A DNA stretch of 32,232 bases from Candidatus Kapaibacterium sp. (GCA_018882895.1 VERF01000026.1:1-32232), one strand, 5' to 3'. Positions 22,585-30,136 are shown, counted from the first letter of the stretch. Program-made: numbers and translations. Notes: a model not told the origin generated them from the sequence alone.

Positions 22585-22755
22585 ACTATGTTCAGCAATG
22601 TATTCCGAGAGTATTTCCCGGCACCACCTCAAACATAGGGTCGGACTAACAAGACTCATGGCATAACAATCAGTGTTTTGGGACAGCGATAAATGGGGTC
22701 GATCTTCATGCTATACAGGTGCCTCAATCGGCCCCGCCGCAGGCCGGGATCAACG

Positions 22756-23073
22756 TGTTCACTCGTCTCCCACGATCGTCATGCGCGCCGGACTCATGAC
22801 CATACTTCATTTATCATCGGGTTTCGGCATGTACCTCTGGGAGCTGTCTGCCGGAAGCCCCCTTGCTGGTGCGCAGACAGCAGCATCGAATGCCTCTGTG
22901 TTCATTCAGATGTTCTATCTCTTCAACGCAGATGGCCTTTACCTATTTGCCGTTCTTTCATGGGGCTTTCCGCACCGCCCCCTTGCCGCTCACCTCATGG
23001 ACGATGATCCTGACTCTCGGCGTGGTCACGTGCCCTATCGTAGCCTTCGAGAAGACGTGAGATGGAGATATAG
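22756..23073 (+). pseudogene. Decayed 3' fragment of a P-type ATPase gene
   Basis: The translation MRAGLMTILHLSSGFGMYLW followed by a QTAA...YLFN stretch, and then, in another frame, AFTYLPFF...FRTAPLPLTSW, align with residues about 775-895 of the intact ATPase at 17047-19740. About 80 bp around the last loop is deleted, apparently between CAAC repeats. Frame changes and the missing first 85% of the gene show that it is dead. It has diverged well beyond a recent duplicate, so it is an old copy or a related gene. It lies between the leader operon and the Phd/VapC pair. Confidence 0.85.
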
Positions 23074-23137
23074 CTAAGAGAAACAGACAAATAGCTAGAT
23101 TGCTTCGCGTCACGTATATCTGATGAGGAGCACGAAG

Positions 23138-23407
23138 ATGATAGTGATCAATATGCACGAAGCCAAAACCACATTATCTCAACTTGTCGAGATGGCATTG
23201 CACGGGGAAACCGTCATCATCGCGCGACGTGGTGTGCCCGCGGTGCGCTTGGAGCCGTTGGCCGACATCGCTTCTCAGCGCCCGATCGGACTTGGGCTAT
23301 CCACATCCCCAATAGGCGATACCGGCAAGGAGCTCTTGTCGGCCACGAATCCTGATATCTATCAGGAAAGCGTGACCGATCCACTTGCCTTGCAACGCCA
23401 AAGGTGA
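23138..23407 (+). CDS. Phd/YefM-family antitoxin
   Basis: This 89-residue antitoxin of the Phd/YefM type opens with MIVINMHEAKTTLSQLVEMALHGETVIIARRGVPAVRLEP, matching the family core: a DNA-binding N-terminus with A-K-x2-L-S-x-L-V and the strand pair V-I-I-A-R-x-G-x-P. The C-terminal part (DIYQESVTDPL) would wrap around the toxin. AGGAG lies 7 bases before the ATG at 23138, which is preferred over the ATG at 23123. The stop overlaps the toxin start. It should neutralise the toxin and repress the operon. Confidence 0.88.
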   Translation: MIVINMHEAKTTLSQLVEMALHGETVIIARRGVPAVRLEPLADIASQRPIGLGLSTSPIGDTGKELLSATNPDIYQESVTDPLALQRQR

Positions 23408-23802
23408 TGAGTACGCGCATTCTGCTGGACACGCATGCTCTACTCTGGTACGATTCCGAACCAGACAGACTCAGTGCAACAAGTCGCGAGGTCATCCAAC
23501 GGAGAGAGACGATCGTCTTGTGCTCAGCAGCATCGATCTACGAGCTCTGGCAGAAGGCAATGAAGCCGAAATCTCCAATCCGACCCGAACATGTCGAGTC
23601 AGTACTTCGTCATCTTCCAGTGTATGGCTTTACACTTCTCCCGATCGAGGCCAATCATGCCGCGGATGCGGCCGTTCTCACATGGTCAAACCGCGACCCC
23701 TTTGATCGCATCATCGCCGCCCAAGCGATCGCCGAAGATTGTTCGATCGTGACGTGCGATACGGCATTCGAGAGACTGAAGCAGGTGGGGATACTCTGGT
23801 GA
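23407..23802 (+). CDS. VapC-like PIN-domain toxin
   Basis: This 131-residue PIN-domain ribonuclease toxin begins LLDTHALLWY (Asp8). It contains the acidic residues SIYELW (Glu46), NRDPFDRIIAAQA (Asp97, Asp100) and IVTCD (Asp118), which together form the metal site. Toxins of this group usually cut tRNA or rRNA; the target is unknown. Its ATG shares a base with the antitoxin stop (TGATG), so translation is coupled. The stop codon is followed by GTGACAGGTGACAGGTG, a short heptamer array that begins with the TGA itself. Confidence 0.88.
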   Translation: MSTRILLDTHALLWYDSEPDRLSATSREVIQRRETIVLCSAASIYELWQKAMKPKSPIRPEHVESVLRHLPVYGFTLLPIEANHAADAAVLTWSNRDPFDRIIAAQAIAEDCSIVTCDTAFERLKQVGILW

Positions 23803-23822
23803 CAGGTGACAGGTGTTAAGTG

Positions 23823-24002
23823 TGCGCACTGCCCCTAACACGCTCTGCCGCATAACTGCCCATGGCTTCAGCCATGGGTAAGTAGAGTGGGAGCAAGAAT
23901 CTTTGTGGTGGATCAATTTGCTTATTAGGTGCCAAATGCGCACTGCCCCCTAACACGCTCTGCCGCATAACTGCCCATGGCTTCAGCCATGGGTAAGTAG
24001 AG
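23823..24002. repeat. Two direct copies of a 65-66-bp hairpin element
   Basis: Copies at 23823-23887 and 23937-24002 are nearly identical (one extra C in the second). Each consists of TGCGCACTGCCCC, a TAACACGCTCTGCCGCATAA stretch and the hairpin CCCATGGCTTCAGCCATGGG at 23859 and 23974, then TAAGTAGAG. A 49-bp unrelated spacer separates them. The gap 23803-24266 holds these elements, two further palindromes and the promoter of the next gene, and no other gene. Confidence 0.9.
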
Positions 24003-24057
24003 AAAGAACAGAATTGTTTCTGCTGGCATTGCAAAGGGGCTTGCGCTTCTTGCCAAG

Positions 24058-24110
24058 ATGGATCCCGGCCTGCGCCGGGATGACGGATGGATCCCGGCCT
24101 GCTGTCAGGC
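24058..24110. repeat. Double GGATCCCGGCCTGC palindrome
   Basis: The first copy is a complete hairpin, ATCCCGGCCTGCGCCGGGAT, followed by GACGG. The second has lost its right arm after CCTGC. The linkers GATGGATC and GATGACG match those of the other elements in the window. Confidence 0.75.
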
Positions 24111-24184
24111 CTCGTCAATTGTCGTATGTGCCGAATAGTATCTCAGTTATCAGTAATGTGGAAAAATACTTCTTGCATTTTATC

Positions 24185-24220
24185 GGGGGGGGTATGTTCT
24201 AACTGTCGATTGCGCAATCG
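24185..24220 (+). promoter_or_regulatory. Poly-G tract and CGATTGCGCAATCG palindrome upstream of a secreted gene
   Basis: Eight consecutive G (24185-24192) precede a perfect 14-bp palindrome (24207-24220), which ends 46 bp before the ATG at 24267. The palindrome could bind a dimeric repressor, and the homopolymer could vary in length. No promoter boxes are clear. Confidence 0.4.
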
Positions 24221-24266
24221 TCGAAATTTCTTTTCTCTCATTGTTTACAGTTCAGGAGTTGTCATC

Positions 24267-24737
24267 ATGAACAACCGTATTCGCGCAAGCGTGTTCGCTT
24301 GCATCTCATGCCTTTGCCTGTTTTTGTCAATCGTGCCTGTGTTGGCTGATGTGGCTATCTACACCAGGATCACACGGGAAGGTGGACGCGATAATGGAAC
24401 AGGACAGGACGCCACGTATGACGTTGTTGACAAGACAATTGTAAACGTTCCCTTTTTAGGCACCGTTTACACGAGCATTGCGTGTTCCGGCCCAGGTGCA
24501 GCGATCTGCCCACAAGCGGTAGTCGGGCCGGGCCGACCTTCTGACGATCATACAGATGCCGAACAGGCAGGGGTTGACTATGCACTCAATCAAATACGTT
24601 CAGGGAATCTGTCGGGTTCCACGGGAATTATGATTCCGGGAAATCCGAATGTCAAGCAGGTTCGGTGGTCAGCATCAGGTGAGAGTTTCTGCTCTGGATC
24701 CATTTACGTGTGGTCATGGGGAACACCTCAGCCATAA
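24267..24737 (+). CDS. Secreted orphan protein
   Basis: This unrecognised 156-residue protein has a clear signal peptide (MNNRIRASVFACISCLCLFL...VLA, cleavage before DVAIY). The mature region is about 128 residues, Gly- and Ser-rich, with four cysteines or fewer and a C-terminal SFCSGSIYVWSWG stretch. An AGGAG lies 8-9 bases before the ATG at 24267, which also defines the signal; longer frames do not. It stands alone on the plus strand, and a strong hairpin lies 170 bp downstream. The high aromatic content at the end and the lack of a sorting domain suggest a small periplasmic or released protein. Confidence 0.7.
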   Translation: MNNRIRASVFACISCLCLFLSIVPVLADVAIYTRITREGGRDNGTGQDATYDVVDKTIVNVPFLGTVYTSIACSGPGAAICPQAVVGPGRPSDDHTDAEQAGVDYALNQIRSGNLSGSTGIMIPGNPNVKQVRWSASGESFCSGSIYVWSWGTPQP

Positions 24738-24906
24738 TCATGAACTCTGCTTGCACGACTTCACTTTCGTTGCCTTGAATTGGAAAGTGCCGCCCAATGA
24801 TAAATCGGTACCGCGATAGTTTACGTGTATCTTACAGCGGCACGGGGTGCGGAATGCGCCATGTTCATCTGTACCGAAGTGATCCGTTATTCCTAAAAAG
24901 GCGCAC

Positions 24907-24936
24907 GGTTGCCGTCACGTGCATGTGATGGCAACC
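24907..24936 (+). terminator. 12-bp stem hairpin between secreted genes
   Basis: GGTTGCCGTCAC and GTGATGGCAACC pair over 12 bp with one G-U wobble around a 6-base loop (GTGCAT). No T-run follows, so intrinsic termination is doubtful. It could end the upstream transcript or act in the leader of the gene 54 bp downstream. The rest of 24738-24990 shows nothing recognisable. Confidence 0.45.
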
Positions 24937-24990
24937 TGCGTCTCTATTCTGCAAGATCATGCTCATCAACTTCAATGTTAAGGTACGATA

Positions 24991-26220
24991 ATGGTAGTGA
25001 TTCAATTGCTGATTACCCTCCTCCTCTTGACCCCAACGGTCTCCTCCGGACAGGTAGGATCCAAGCGATATGCGTACCTGACCGATCTGTTGGAGATCGA
25101 TACCATTGTACAGGTTGGGCTGTTTACTAACAATGAGTTTCGACGCAAGATGTTTGCTGCGAATGACGGCGTGCTGACCCTATACTACGAATCTGGTCGA
25201 CCGCCCTGTCTTCGGGGCTGGTCGTGCAAAGGTGATGTGCTCCCTCAATTGACTCTCGAATGTCTAGATGCACCGGATAGTGTGATAGCACCTAGAAACG
25301 TGGCGGATGTTTCAGTTAATGCTGAACAAGTTGCGCTCATGGGTGATAGTGTAGTGGTGGTACTTAATTACAACGATCTCAAACATTGTCGATCAGCTCA
25401 GCTATTCCGACTACCTCAGGCTTTCGATCGGTGCTGCATCATCAATGACTCTATCATAGCGGTTTGGCGATGGAGGTATGCTTCTGCCCAACCCTTGGTC
25501 AACTGCCACGTAGTCGGACTCGTTAACCGACACACAGGTGAAGTACGGACCGTGTCATTACCTTTTGCTGAGGGGCTTTTGTTATCGTTTGAATCCTCAT
25601 TTAGTTGCATTATCAGCCTCAGACAATACATAGTGGCAGTGGATCCCTTGAACGGAGACATATGGGCACTAAACGCCACGTCAACTGCATCCACATTTGA
25701 GCTGCTCGAATCCGGTGCCTTTCGCACGAGCTCAAAGGAGCTCTACGCGAATCCACCTGATGAGCCAACCGCAAGAGATGTTTCGTCGTTACTGAAGAGA
25801 CTAAGTGACAATGAACTCGAAGATGCACAAGTGTTGAAGTCTGTTCATCAAATCAGCGACAGTATTCTACTGGTTGTAAAGTCTCCCTACCGTGCTCGCG
25901 AAAAGAAAAGGGGTATCGACAGTGTTGATGCCTACGTGCTCTCTGAGGGTAGATTAGAATCGGTTGCTCGAAGTCTAACTCTTGGACACTTGGAAAGCGA
26001 CGTGCCCTGCACCCGTGACATATTTCCAGTTTCTATCTCGGACGGCAGAATCCGTACGATTGGAGACCGCCTTGTTAATCTCACACTGCAGGTTCCGATT
26101 GATGAATGCTGCAATGGTGTCATCCCTCTATCAGACTATGGAAAATGCGTTGCCGCCAAACTGGAGGACTATGAAAATCTACCTCTTATGCTTGTTTCTT
26201 ATCGCCTCAGGTACCGATAG
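24991..26220 (+). CDS. Exported propeller-like orphan protein
   Basis: This 409-residue protein has a signal peptide (MVVIQLLITLLLLTPTVSSG, cleavage near GQ). The mature part is strand-rich with repeated hydrophobic turns of the type DSVVVVLNYND, NDSIIAVWRW, RQYIVAVDPLNGDIWAL and SDSILLVVKS, suggesting a beta-propeller like that of the 997-2523 protein. I found no direct sequence match to that protein. Cysteines occur in CLRGWSC and DRCC. Its last 50 bp overlap the start of the thioredoxin-like gene, so the two are translationally coupled. The function is unknown; an envelope role with the downstream CGKC protein is inferred from gene order only. Confidence 0.7.
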   Translation: MVVIQLLITLLLLTPTVSSGQVGSKRYAYLTDLLEIDTIVQVGLFTNNEFRRKMFAANDGVLTLYYESGRPPCLRGWSCKGDVLPQLTLECLDAPDSVIAPRNVADVSVNAEQVALMGDSVVVVLNYNDLKHCRSAQLFRLPQAFDRCCIINDSIIAVWRWRYASAQPLVNCHVVGLVNRHTGEVRTVSLPFAEGLLLSFESSFSCIISLRQYIVAVDPLNGDIWALNATSTASTFELLESGAFRTSSKELYANPPDEPTARDVSSLLKRLSDNELEDAQVLKSVHQISDSILLVVKSPYRAREKKRGIDSVDAYVLSEGRLESVARSLTLGHLESDVPCTRDIFPVSISDGRIRTIGDRLVNLTLQVPIDECCNGVIPLSDYGKCVAAKLEDYENLPLMLVSYRLRYR

Positions 26221-26665
26221 CCATAGTCAGACTGCCGGGGTCGTTGACACGACTGTTCGCTTGGCAGTGGTCCACGTCAAGCGCATAATATCCTGCGGAA
26301 AGTGTTTGCGGGATCAGGTGCGATTTGTGGACTCACTCGGCACTTTATCGCAAGCGCTGTACGTGCATGATTCAAAGTCCAACCTTGACCGTAGGATTCA
26401 TGTCGAGAGTCTTAATGAAGAGGTGAAACCGACAAATCCTGTGCGCTCACTTCATAGGCTCGCTGCTTCGCTGAGCAATGTGATCGTTGACAGCGTTGCG
26501 GCAACTGATCCGCCCATATCGACAGCGATGTTCGTCGTAATTGATTCCAATATCGTGGCCTTCTATCGATATGAAGACCTGTTTGGGGATAACGAGATCG
26601 CGGTGAGCCGTCGCAGTCAACTTGCGGAAAAGATTCGCAAGGCGCTAAGGGGCTCACGGAAATGA
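26171..26665 (+). CDS. Exported thioredoxin-like protein with CGKC motif
   Basis: This 164-residue protein has a signal peptide (MKIYLLCLFLIASGTDSHSQ). A strand, LAVVHVKRI, leads into a CGKC motif (Cys42, Cys45) followed by a helix, and a later strand TAMFVVIDSN sits where thioredoxin folds have the cis-proline strand, although the proline is not in the usual place. This supports a diverged thioredoxin-like domain. A GGAGG lies only 3 bases before the ATG at 26171, and the gene overlaps the propeller gene by 50 bp in another frame. The order, propeller then thioredoxin-like, is the reverse of the fused protein at 997-2523. Confidence 0.65.
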   Translation: MKIYLLCLFLIASGTDSHSQTAGVVDTTVRLAVVHVKRIISCGKCLRDQVRFVDSLGTLSQALYVHDSKSNLDRRIHVESLNEEVKPTNPVRSLHRLAASLSNVIVDSVAATDPPISTAMFVVIDSNIVAFYRYEDLFGDNEIAVSRRSQLAEKIRKALRGSRK

Positions 26666-26749
26666 CGATCATCAGTTCGCCTCGGCCAATGCCCAGAGCA
26701 CAGGCTTGCGTAAAGCTGAGTAGTGGCCAACCGAGTTAATGATCGCCGT

Positions 26750-26776
26750 GATGACGGGCCTTCGCCGGGATGACGG
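26750..26776. repeat. GATGACGGGCCTTCGCCGGG palindrome
   Basis: A shortened copy of the interspersed element, with CCGG-type arms and the usual GATGACG linkers, lies immediately before the heptamer array. Confidence 0.65.
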
Positions 26777-26779
26777 AGC

Positions 26780-26929
26780 GTCACTTGTCACTCGTCACTC
26801 GTCACTCGTCACTTGTCACTCGTCACTTGTCACTCGTCACTCGTCACTCGTCACTTGTCACTTGTCACTCGTCACTCGTCACTTGTCACTCGTCACTCGT
26901 CACTTGTCACTCGTCACTTGTCACTCGTC
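26780..26929. repeat. Seven-bp tandem array (GTCACTC/GTCACTT)
   Basis: About 21 heptamers of GTCACTC and GTCACTT in irregular order fill 150 bp. The TGA stop of the minus-strand coiled-coil gene (26921-26923) lies inside the array. The open frames across it (Ser/Leu/Val/Thr/His-rich) are artefacts of the repeat. Confidence 0.92.
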
Positions 26930-27541
26930 TGGTGTTGTTCCATCCCAGAGGATGAAGCGGAGGGCGGAGCGGCGGGGATCGCCGCCGAGGAGGGGGAAGC
27001 GGGAGTTGTCGCGATTGCCCATGTCGAGGTCGTCGTGGTCGTCTTTCCAGTCGCCGACGATCTTCTTGGCCTGGGCGCGCCATTGTTCGATCTTGTCCTC
27101 GTTGGCGTCGAAGAGTTCACGGAGCTTGGTGCGGGACCGTTTGGCGATGGGCTTGACGCGTTCGACGAGGCGCTTGTATTCGTCGCGGTGCTTTGTGCGG
27201 AGGTCCTTCAGACGATCGCGAAGTTCGGCGCGGCCGCCTCGCTGGAAGTCGCTCTTGAGTGACTGCATGTCCTTGCGGACGTCGTTGCGGAGGCGCTTGG
27301 CATCGGCACGGAGGGTTGTGAGGGTTGCCAGGTCCTCGCGAGACAATGAAGCGTCGTATTCGGTGTGCATGCGGCTGACGGTTGGCAGCACCTCGCGCGT
27401 GTACCATGACCGGAGGTCGGAGCGAAGTTCCTTGACGGCCTCGCGCCGCTTAGAGCGCTGGTCCTGAGAGCGCTGGTCCTGCGCATGGGAAGACGTGGCA
27501 AGGGCCATGGCCGACAGAACGATCAAAAGAATGCGTGTCAT
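26921..27541 (-). CDS. Exported helical coiled-coil protein
   Basis: This 206-residue protein starts with a signal peptide (MTRILLIVLSAMALATSSHAQ). Residues about 22-165 are almost entirely charged helix (KRREAVKELRSDLRSW, ATLTTLRADAKRLRNDVRKD), reminiscent of periplasmic Spy/CpxP-like chaperones in character, but I see no LTxxQ motif, so this is only an analogy. A short duplication (QDQRSQDQRS) follows the cleavage site. The C-terminal 40 residues are polar and end in the heptamer array. It lies 59 bp downstream of the HAD phosphatase gene on the same strand. Confidence 0.7.
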   Translation of the reverse strand: MTRILLIVLSAMALATSSHAQDQRSQDQRSKRREAVKELRSDLRSWYTREVLPTVSRMHTEYDASLSREDLATLTTLRADAKRLRNDVRKDMQSLKSDFQRGGRAELRDRLKDLRTKHRDEYKRLVERVKPIAKRSRTKLRELFDANEDKIEQWRAQAKKIVGDWKDDHDDLDMGNRDNSRFPLLGGDPRRSALRFILWDGTTPDE

Positions 27542-27600
27542 TGTCTTTCTCCAAGTAGTGAACGGGGCGCAAGACCCCTCCCGCCGCCAATTGGTTTAAG

Positions 27601-28311
27601 CTACTCGGATTCAAAGGCGCTCTTTCGCGCCAAACGGGCCTGACGTCGACGCGGGAAGTCGTTGTCCTTCATCCGACGCTGCAGAATGATCAGTACCTCG
27701 GTCAGCGACCGATACGTGTGGTGGGGAATGCCCTCCTCGGTACACATTGCGGCAAGCGTCCCCTTGGCAAACACAACGTCGGCGTATCGAACCGCACAAG
27801 CGTCCGACAAGCCGTCACCAACGTAGATCACAACGTCGTCGTCGCCGATGGTCGACAGGATCACGTTGCGCTTGCAGGAGGCACAGAAGCAGGTGCATGA
27901 CTCGCTGGCTCCGGGAAAAGCGGGCTTCCATGAGCCCCCTTCAAAGGAAAGCGTGTTGCTGGCAATTGGTAGTTCGTCGTTGCCTAGCTCGCGCCGTAGC
28001 AAGGGGCGGATGTAAACGTCGAATCCGTCGCTGACAACCGTGGCGGGGATGGAGTTCTCTCGACTCCATGCCAGCAAGGGGGCGAACCCGACGTCAAGCT
28101 CTTGTCGCTGCACAAACTCCTCCACGGCCTCCGGTGTAGCGTTGCTCGAGAAGCTGGCAATGGCTCGACGATAGTACTCGGCAACGGTGAATTCGCCGGC
28201 AAGGAGTTCGTTGTGCAGAATGTCGAATGACCCGAATGCGCCAACGAGCCTGTCGCCAACATCGCCGATGCTGATCGTTCCGTCGAAATCCAGAAACAGG
28301 TGCAGGCGCAT
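27601..28311 (-). CDS. HAD-superfamily phosphatase (MtnX/PSP-like)
   Basis: This 236-residue haloacid-dehalogenase phosphatase has the nucleophile motif LDFDGTIS (Asp8, Asp10), a central VVSDGFD (motif II Ser/Thr region) and GDGLSDACA (motif IV). The cysteine cluster CTCFCASCKRN resembles the Cys-rich C-C-x-C-K segment of MtnX-like phosphatases of the methionine salvage pathway, and the general fold matches phosphoserine phosphatase-like enzymes. Either substrate is possible; no other methionine-salvage or serine genes are adjacent. The ATG is at 28311, 3 bp after the stop of the dehydrogenase-like gene, so the two are in one operon. Confidence 0.8.
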   Translation of the reverse strand: MRLHLFLDFDGTISIGDVGDRLVGAFGSFDILHNELLAGEFTVAEYYRRAIASFSSNATPEAVEEFVQRQELDVGFAPLLAWSRENSIPATVVSDGFDVYIRPLLRRELGNDELPIASNTLSFEGGSWKPAFPGASESCTCFCASCKRNVILSTIGDDDVVIYVGDGLSDACAVRYADVVFAKGTLAAMCTEEGIPHHTYRSLTEVLIILQRRMKDNDFPRRRQARLARKSAFESE

Positions 28312-28314
28312 TCT

Positions 28315-29181
28315 CTAGGATTCGTACACGTAGAAGCCGCGTCCGGCAGACCTGCCAGACCACCCGGCACGCATCATCTGCTTGAGCAGCACGCATGGAC
28401 GGTACCGCTCCTGCTCGTATTCACGACGCAGGCCGTCAAGGATCAGCGTAATGATGCCAATTCCTATCTCGTCGGCCCAAGCCAGTAGCCCCTTGGGATA
28501 ATTCACCCCAAGCATCATCGCCTTGTCGATGTCTTCCGGTGTGGCAAGCCCCTCCATCACGGCAAAGGCCGCCTCGTTGATGAGCATTGCCAGCACACGC
28601 ATCTGAACAAGGGCAACACGGTCCTGCACGAGCTCGACCGTGTATCCGAGACGTCGCAGTAGGGAAGCCGCCTGCTCGACATGGCGCGCTTCAGTGTTGA
28701 GTCCGGCCGCCATGTCCATGGTGGTGAGGGTTGACATGATGCTTGGTGCGAGGCCGACGCCGACGATGCGTTGCGCCGTGTTCGTCAGCAGGCCCACCTC
28801 GGTTGCCGTCGTCGTCAGAACGCAAACAATCACGGAGGCCGATGGGTTAACCGATGCGGCAACGTCCACGGCCATGCGATGGTCCGTGTGCGTGGATACC
28901 GACAGGTCAACGATGTGCGTGAAGGATCCGACGTGCTCGCGCAGATCCCAGATCACTGCGTCGGCAAACTCGCCGTAATCAAAGCTGACGTCGGTGACGG
29001 TTGCAACACTGAGGTCAAACTCCGAACCAAGTTCGAAGTCGTCGCCCGACTCAACGGCCGGGAGTATCGAGAAGCGAACACCGGAACGTCTGATAACTGC
29101 AGCGAACTCGACCACGAAGTCAAGATCACCGGTCAGCAACACATTCACAGAGTCCGCGTCGTGGAGGTCATATACGTTCAT
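28315..29181 (-). CDS. 3-hydroxyacyl-CoA dehydrogenase-like protein
   Basis: The C-terminal half of this 288-residue protein is a clear 3-hydroxyacyl-CoA dehydrogenase helical domain (MRVLAMLINEAAFAVMEGLATPEDIDKAMMLGVNYPKGLLAWAD, ending GRSAGRGFYVYE). In the N-terminal half the Rossmann glycine motif G-x-G-x-x-G is absent: the place after the first strand reads LLTGDLDFVVEFAAVIRRSG. NAD binding may therefore be lost or altered. The family oxidises 3-hydroxyacyl-CoA in fatty acid or polyhydroxybutyrate metabolism. The ATG at 29181 starts the homology and lies 28 bp from the divergent cdsA. It is first in a minus-strand run of three genes. Confidence 0.78.
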   Translation of the reverse strand: MNVYDLHDADSVNVLLTGDLDFVVEFAAVIRRSGVRFSILPAVESGDDFELGSEFDLSVATVTDVSFDYGEFADAVIWDLREHVGSFTHIVDLSVSTHTDHRMAVDVAASVNPSASVIVCVLTTTATEVGLLTNTAQRIVGVGLAPSIMSTLTTMDMAAGLNTEARHVEQAASLLRRLGYTVELVQDRVALVQMRVLAMLINEAAFAVMEGLATPEDIDKAMMLGVNYPKGLLAWADEIGIGIITLILDGLRREYEQERYRPCVLLKQMMRAGWSGRSAGRGFYVYES

Positions 29182-29209
29182 CGCCCACGAAACTACGTAG
29201 CTTCGCACT

Positions 29210-30133
29210 ATGACGAACCTCACAAAACGCATCGCCGTGGCCGCCATCGGAATTCCAGCGGCCGTCGGTGCCGTGTATCTGGGCGGCTGGTTCTTTTCCG
29301 GCGCCATCATGCTCATTGCACTTCAGGCACTCAGAGAGTTCTATCACCTTGCCGAGTCTAAGCACGCAAGTCCGAACCAGAGCGTGGGCCTTGTTTGGGC
29401 CGCCGTAATTCTGCTTCTGGTGGGTTTCCCTAATCCGGACGCAACGGTACAAACGGACTCGATCTTCGAAGGTCTTGGCATGGTCATGATTGGTGGCTAT
29501 GTGTGCCTCTTTATGCTCCTTGGGTCGCTCATCACTCTTGCCGCCGAACTATTCCGCGCCCGTGAGAATGCCATGTTGAACACCGCGCTGACGGCCTTCG
29601 GTGTGTTCTACATCGGTCTGAGCATGGCAACACTTCTGTTGTTGCGAGCCATTGACAGGCCGTTCTTGCAGGGGGCTTGGGGCGATTCAGGAGCTTCGCT
29701 GGTGATGACGCTGTTTGTGTCCGTCTGGCTTGCCGATACGGCGGCCTACTTTGTGGGACTCTCCTTCGGCAAGCACAAGCTCTTCCCACGGGTCAGCCCG
29801 AAGAAGTCTTGGGAGGGGGCCATCGGTGGCCTGGTTGGATCGACCCTTGCTTTCGTGGGAATGTCGAAGCTCTTGATGCCCGGAGTTCCGCTCGACATGG
29901 CGATCGGCTGCGGCGTGATCGTCGGCATCGTTGGTCCGATCGGCGATCTGGCCGAGTCGCTCCTGAAGCGCGACGCCGTCGTCAAGGACTCCGGCGGCAT
30001 TCTGCCGGGTCATGGCGGAGTGTTCGACCGATTCGACTCGATGCTGTTTGCCGCTCCGGCGGTGTTTGTGATTTGCTACGGTGATAAGATCATAAGCTTC
30101 CTTACACAACTGCTCGGAAAGTTCGGATTGTAA
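29210..30133 (+). CDS. cdsA: Phosphatidate cytidylyltransferase
   Basis: CdsA makes CDP-diacylglycerol from phosphatidate and CTP, the entry step to bacterial phospholipid head groups, in the inner membrane. The 307-residue sequence has about eight hydrophobic segments and the complete family signature at 250-276: S-L-L-K-R-D-A-V-V-K-D, then GILPGHGGVFDRFD. The WLADTAAYFVG and SPKKSWEGAIGG segments are also typical. The ATG at 29210 begins 28 bp from the divergent dehydrogenase-like gene, so the promoters must overlap. The zinc transporter starts 3 bp after its stop. Confidence 0.95.
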   Translation: MTNLTKRIAVAAIGIPAAVGAVYLGGWFFSGAIMLIALQALREFYHLAESKHASPNQSVGLVWAAVILLLVGFPNPDATVQTDSIFEGLGMVMIGGYVCLFMLLGSLITLAAELFRARENAMLNTALTAFGVFYIGLSMATLLLLRAIDRPFLQGAWGDSGASLVMTLFVSVWLADTAAYFVGLSFGKHKLFPRVSPKKSWEGAIGGLVGSTLAFVGMSKLLMPGVPLDMAIGCGVIVGIVGPIGDLAESLLKRDAVVKDSGGILPGHGGVFDRFDSMLFAAPAVFVICYGDKIISFLTQLLGKFGL

Positions 30134-30136
30134 GTC

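Noticed and set aside
22673-23077. Intact gene at the ATPase fragment
   Set aside because: Homology to the ATPase switches frame twice and has an internal deletion, so the open frame is incidental and the region is a pseudogene.
26739-27467. Frames starting in the heptamer array and running opposite the coiled-coil gene
   Set aside because: The first part is pure repeat translation and the second is the complement of a gene with a proper signal peptide.
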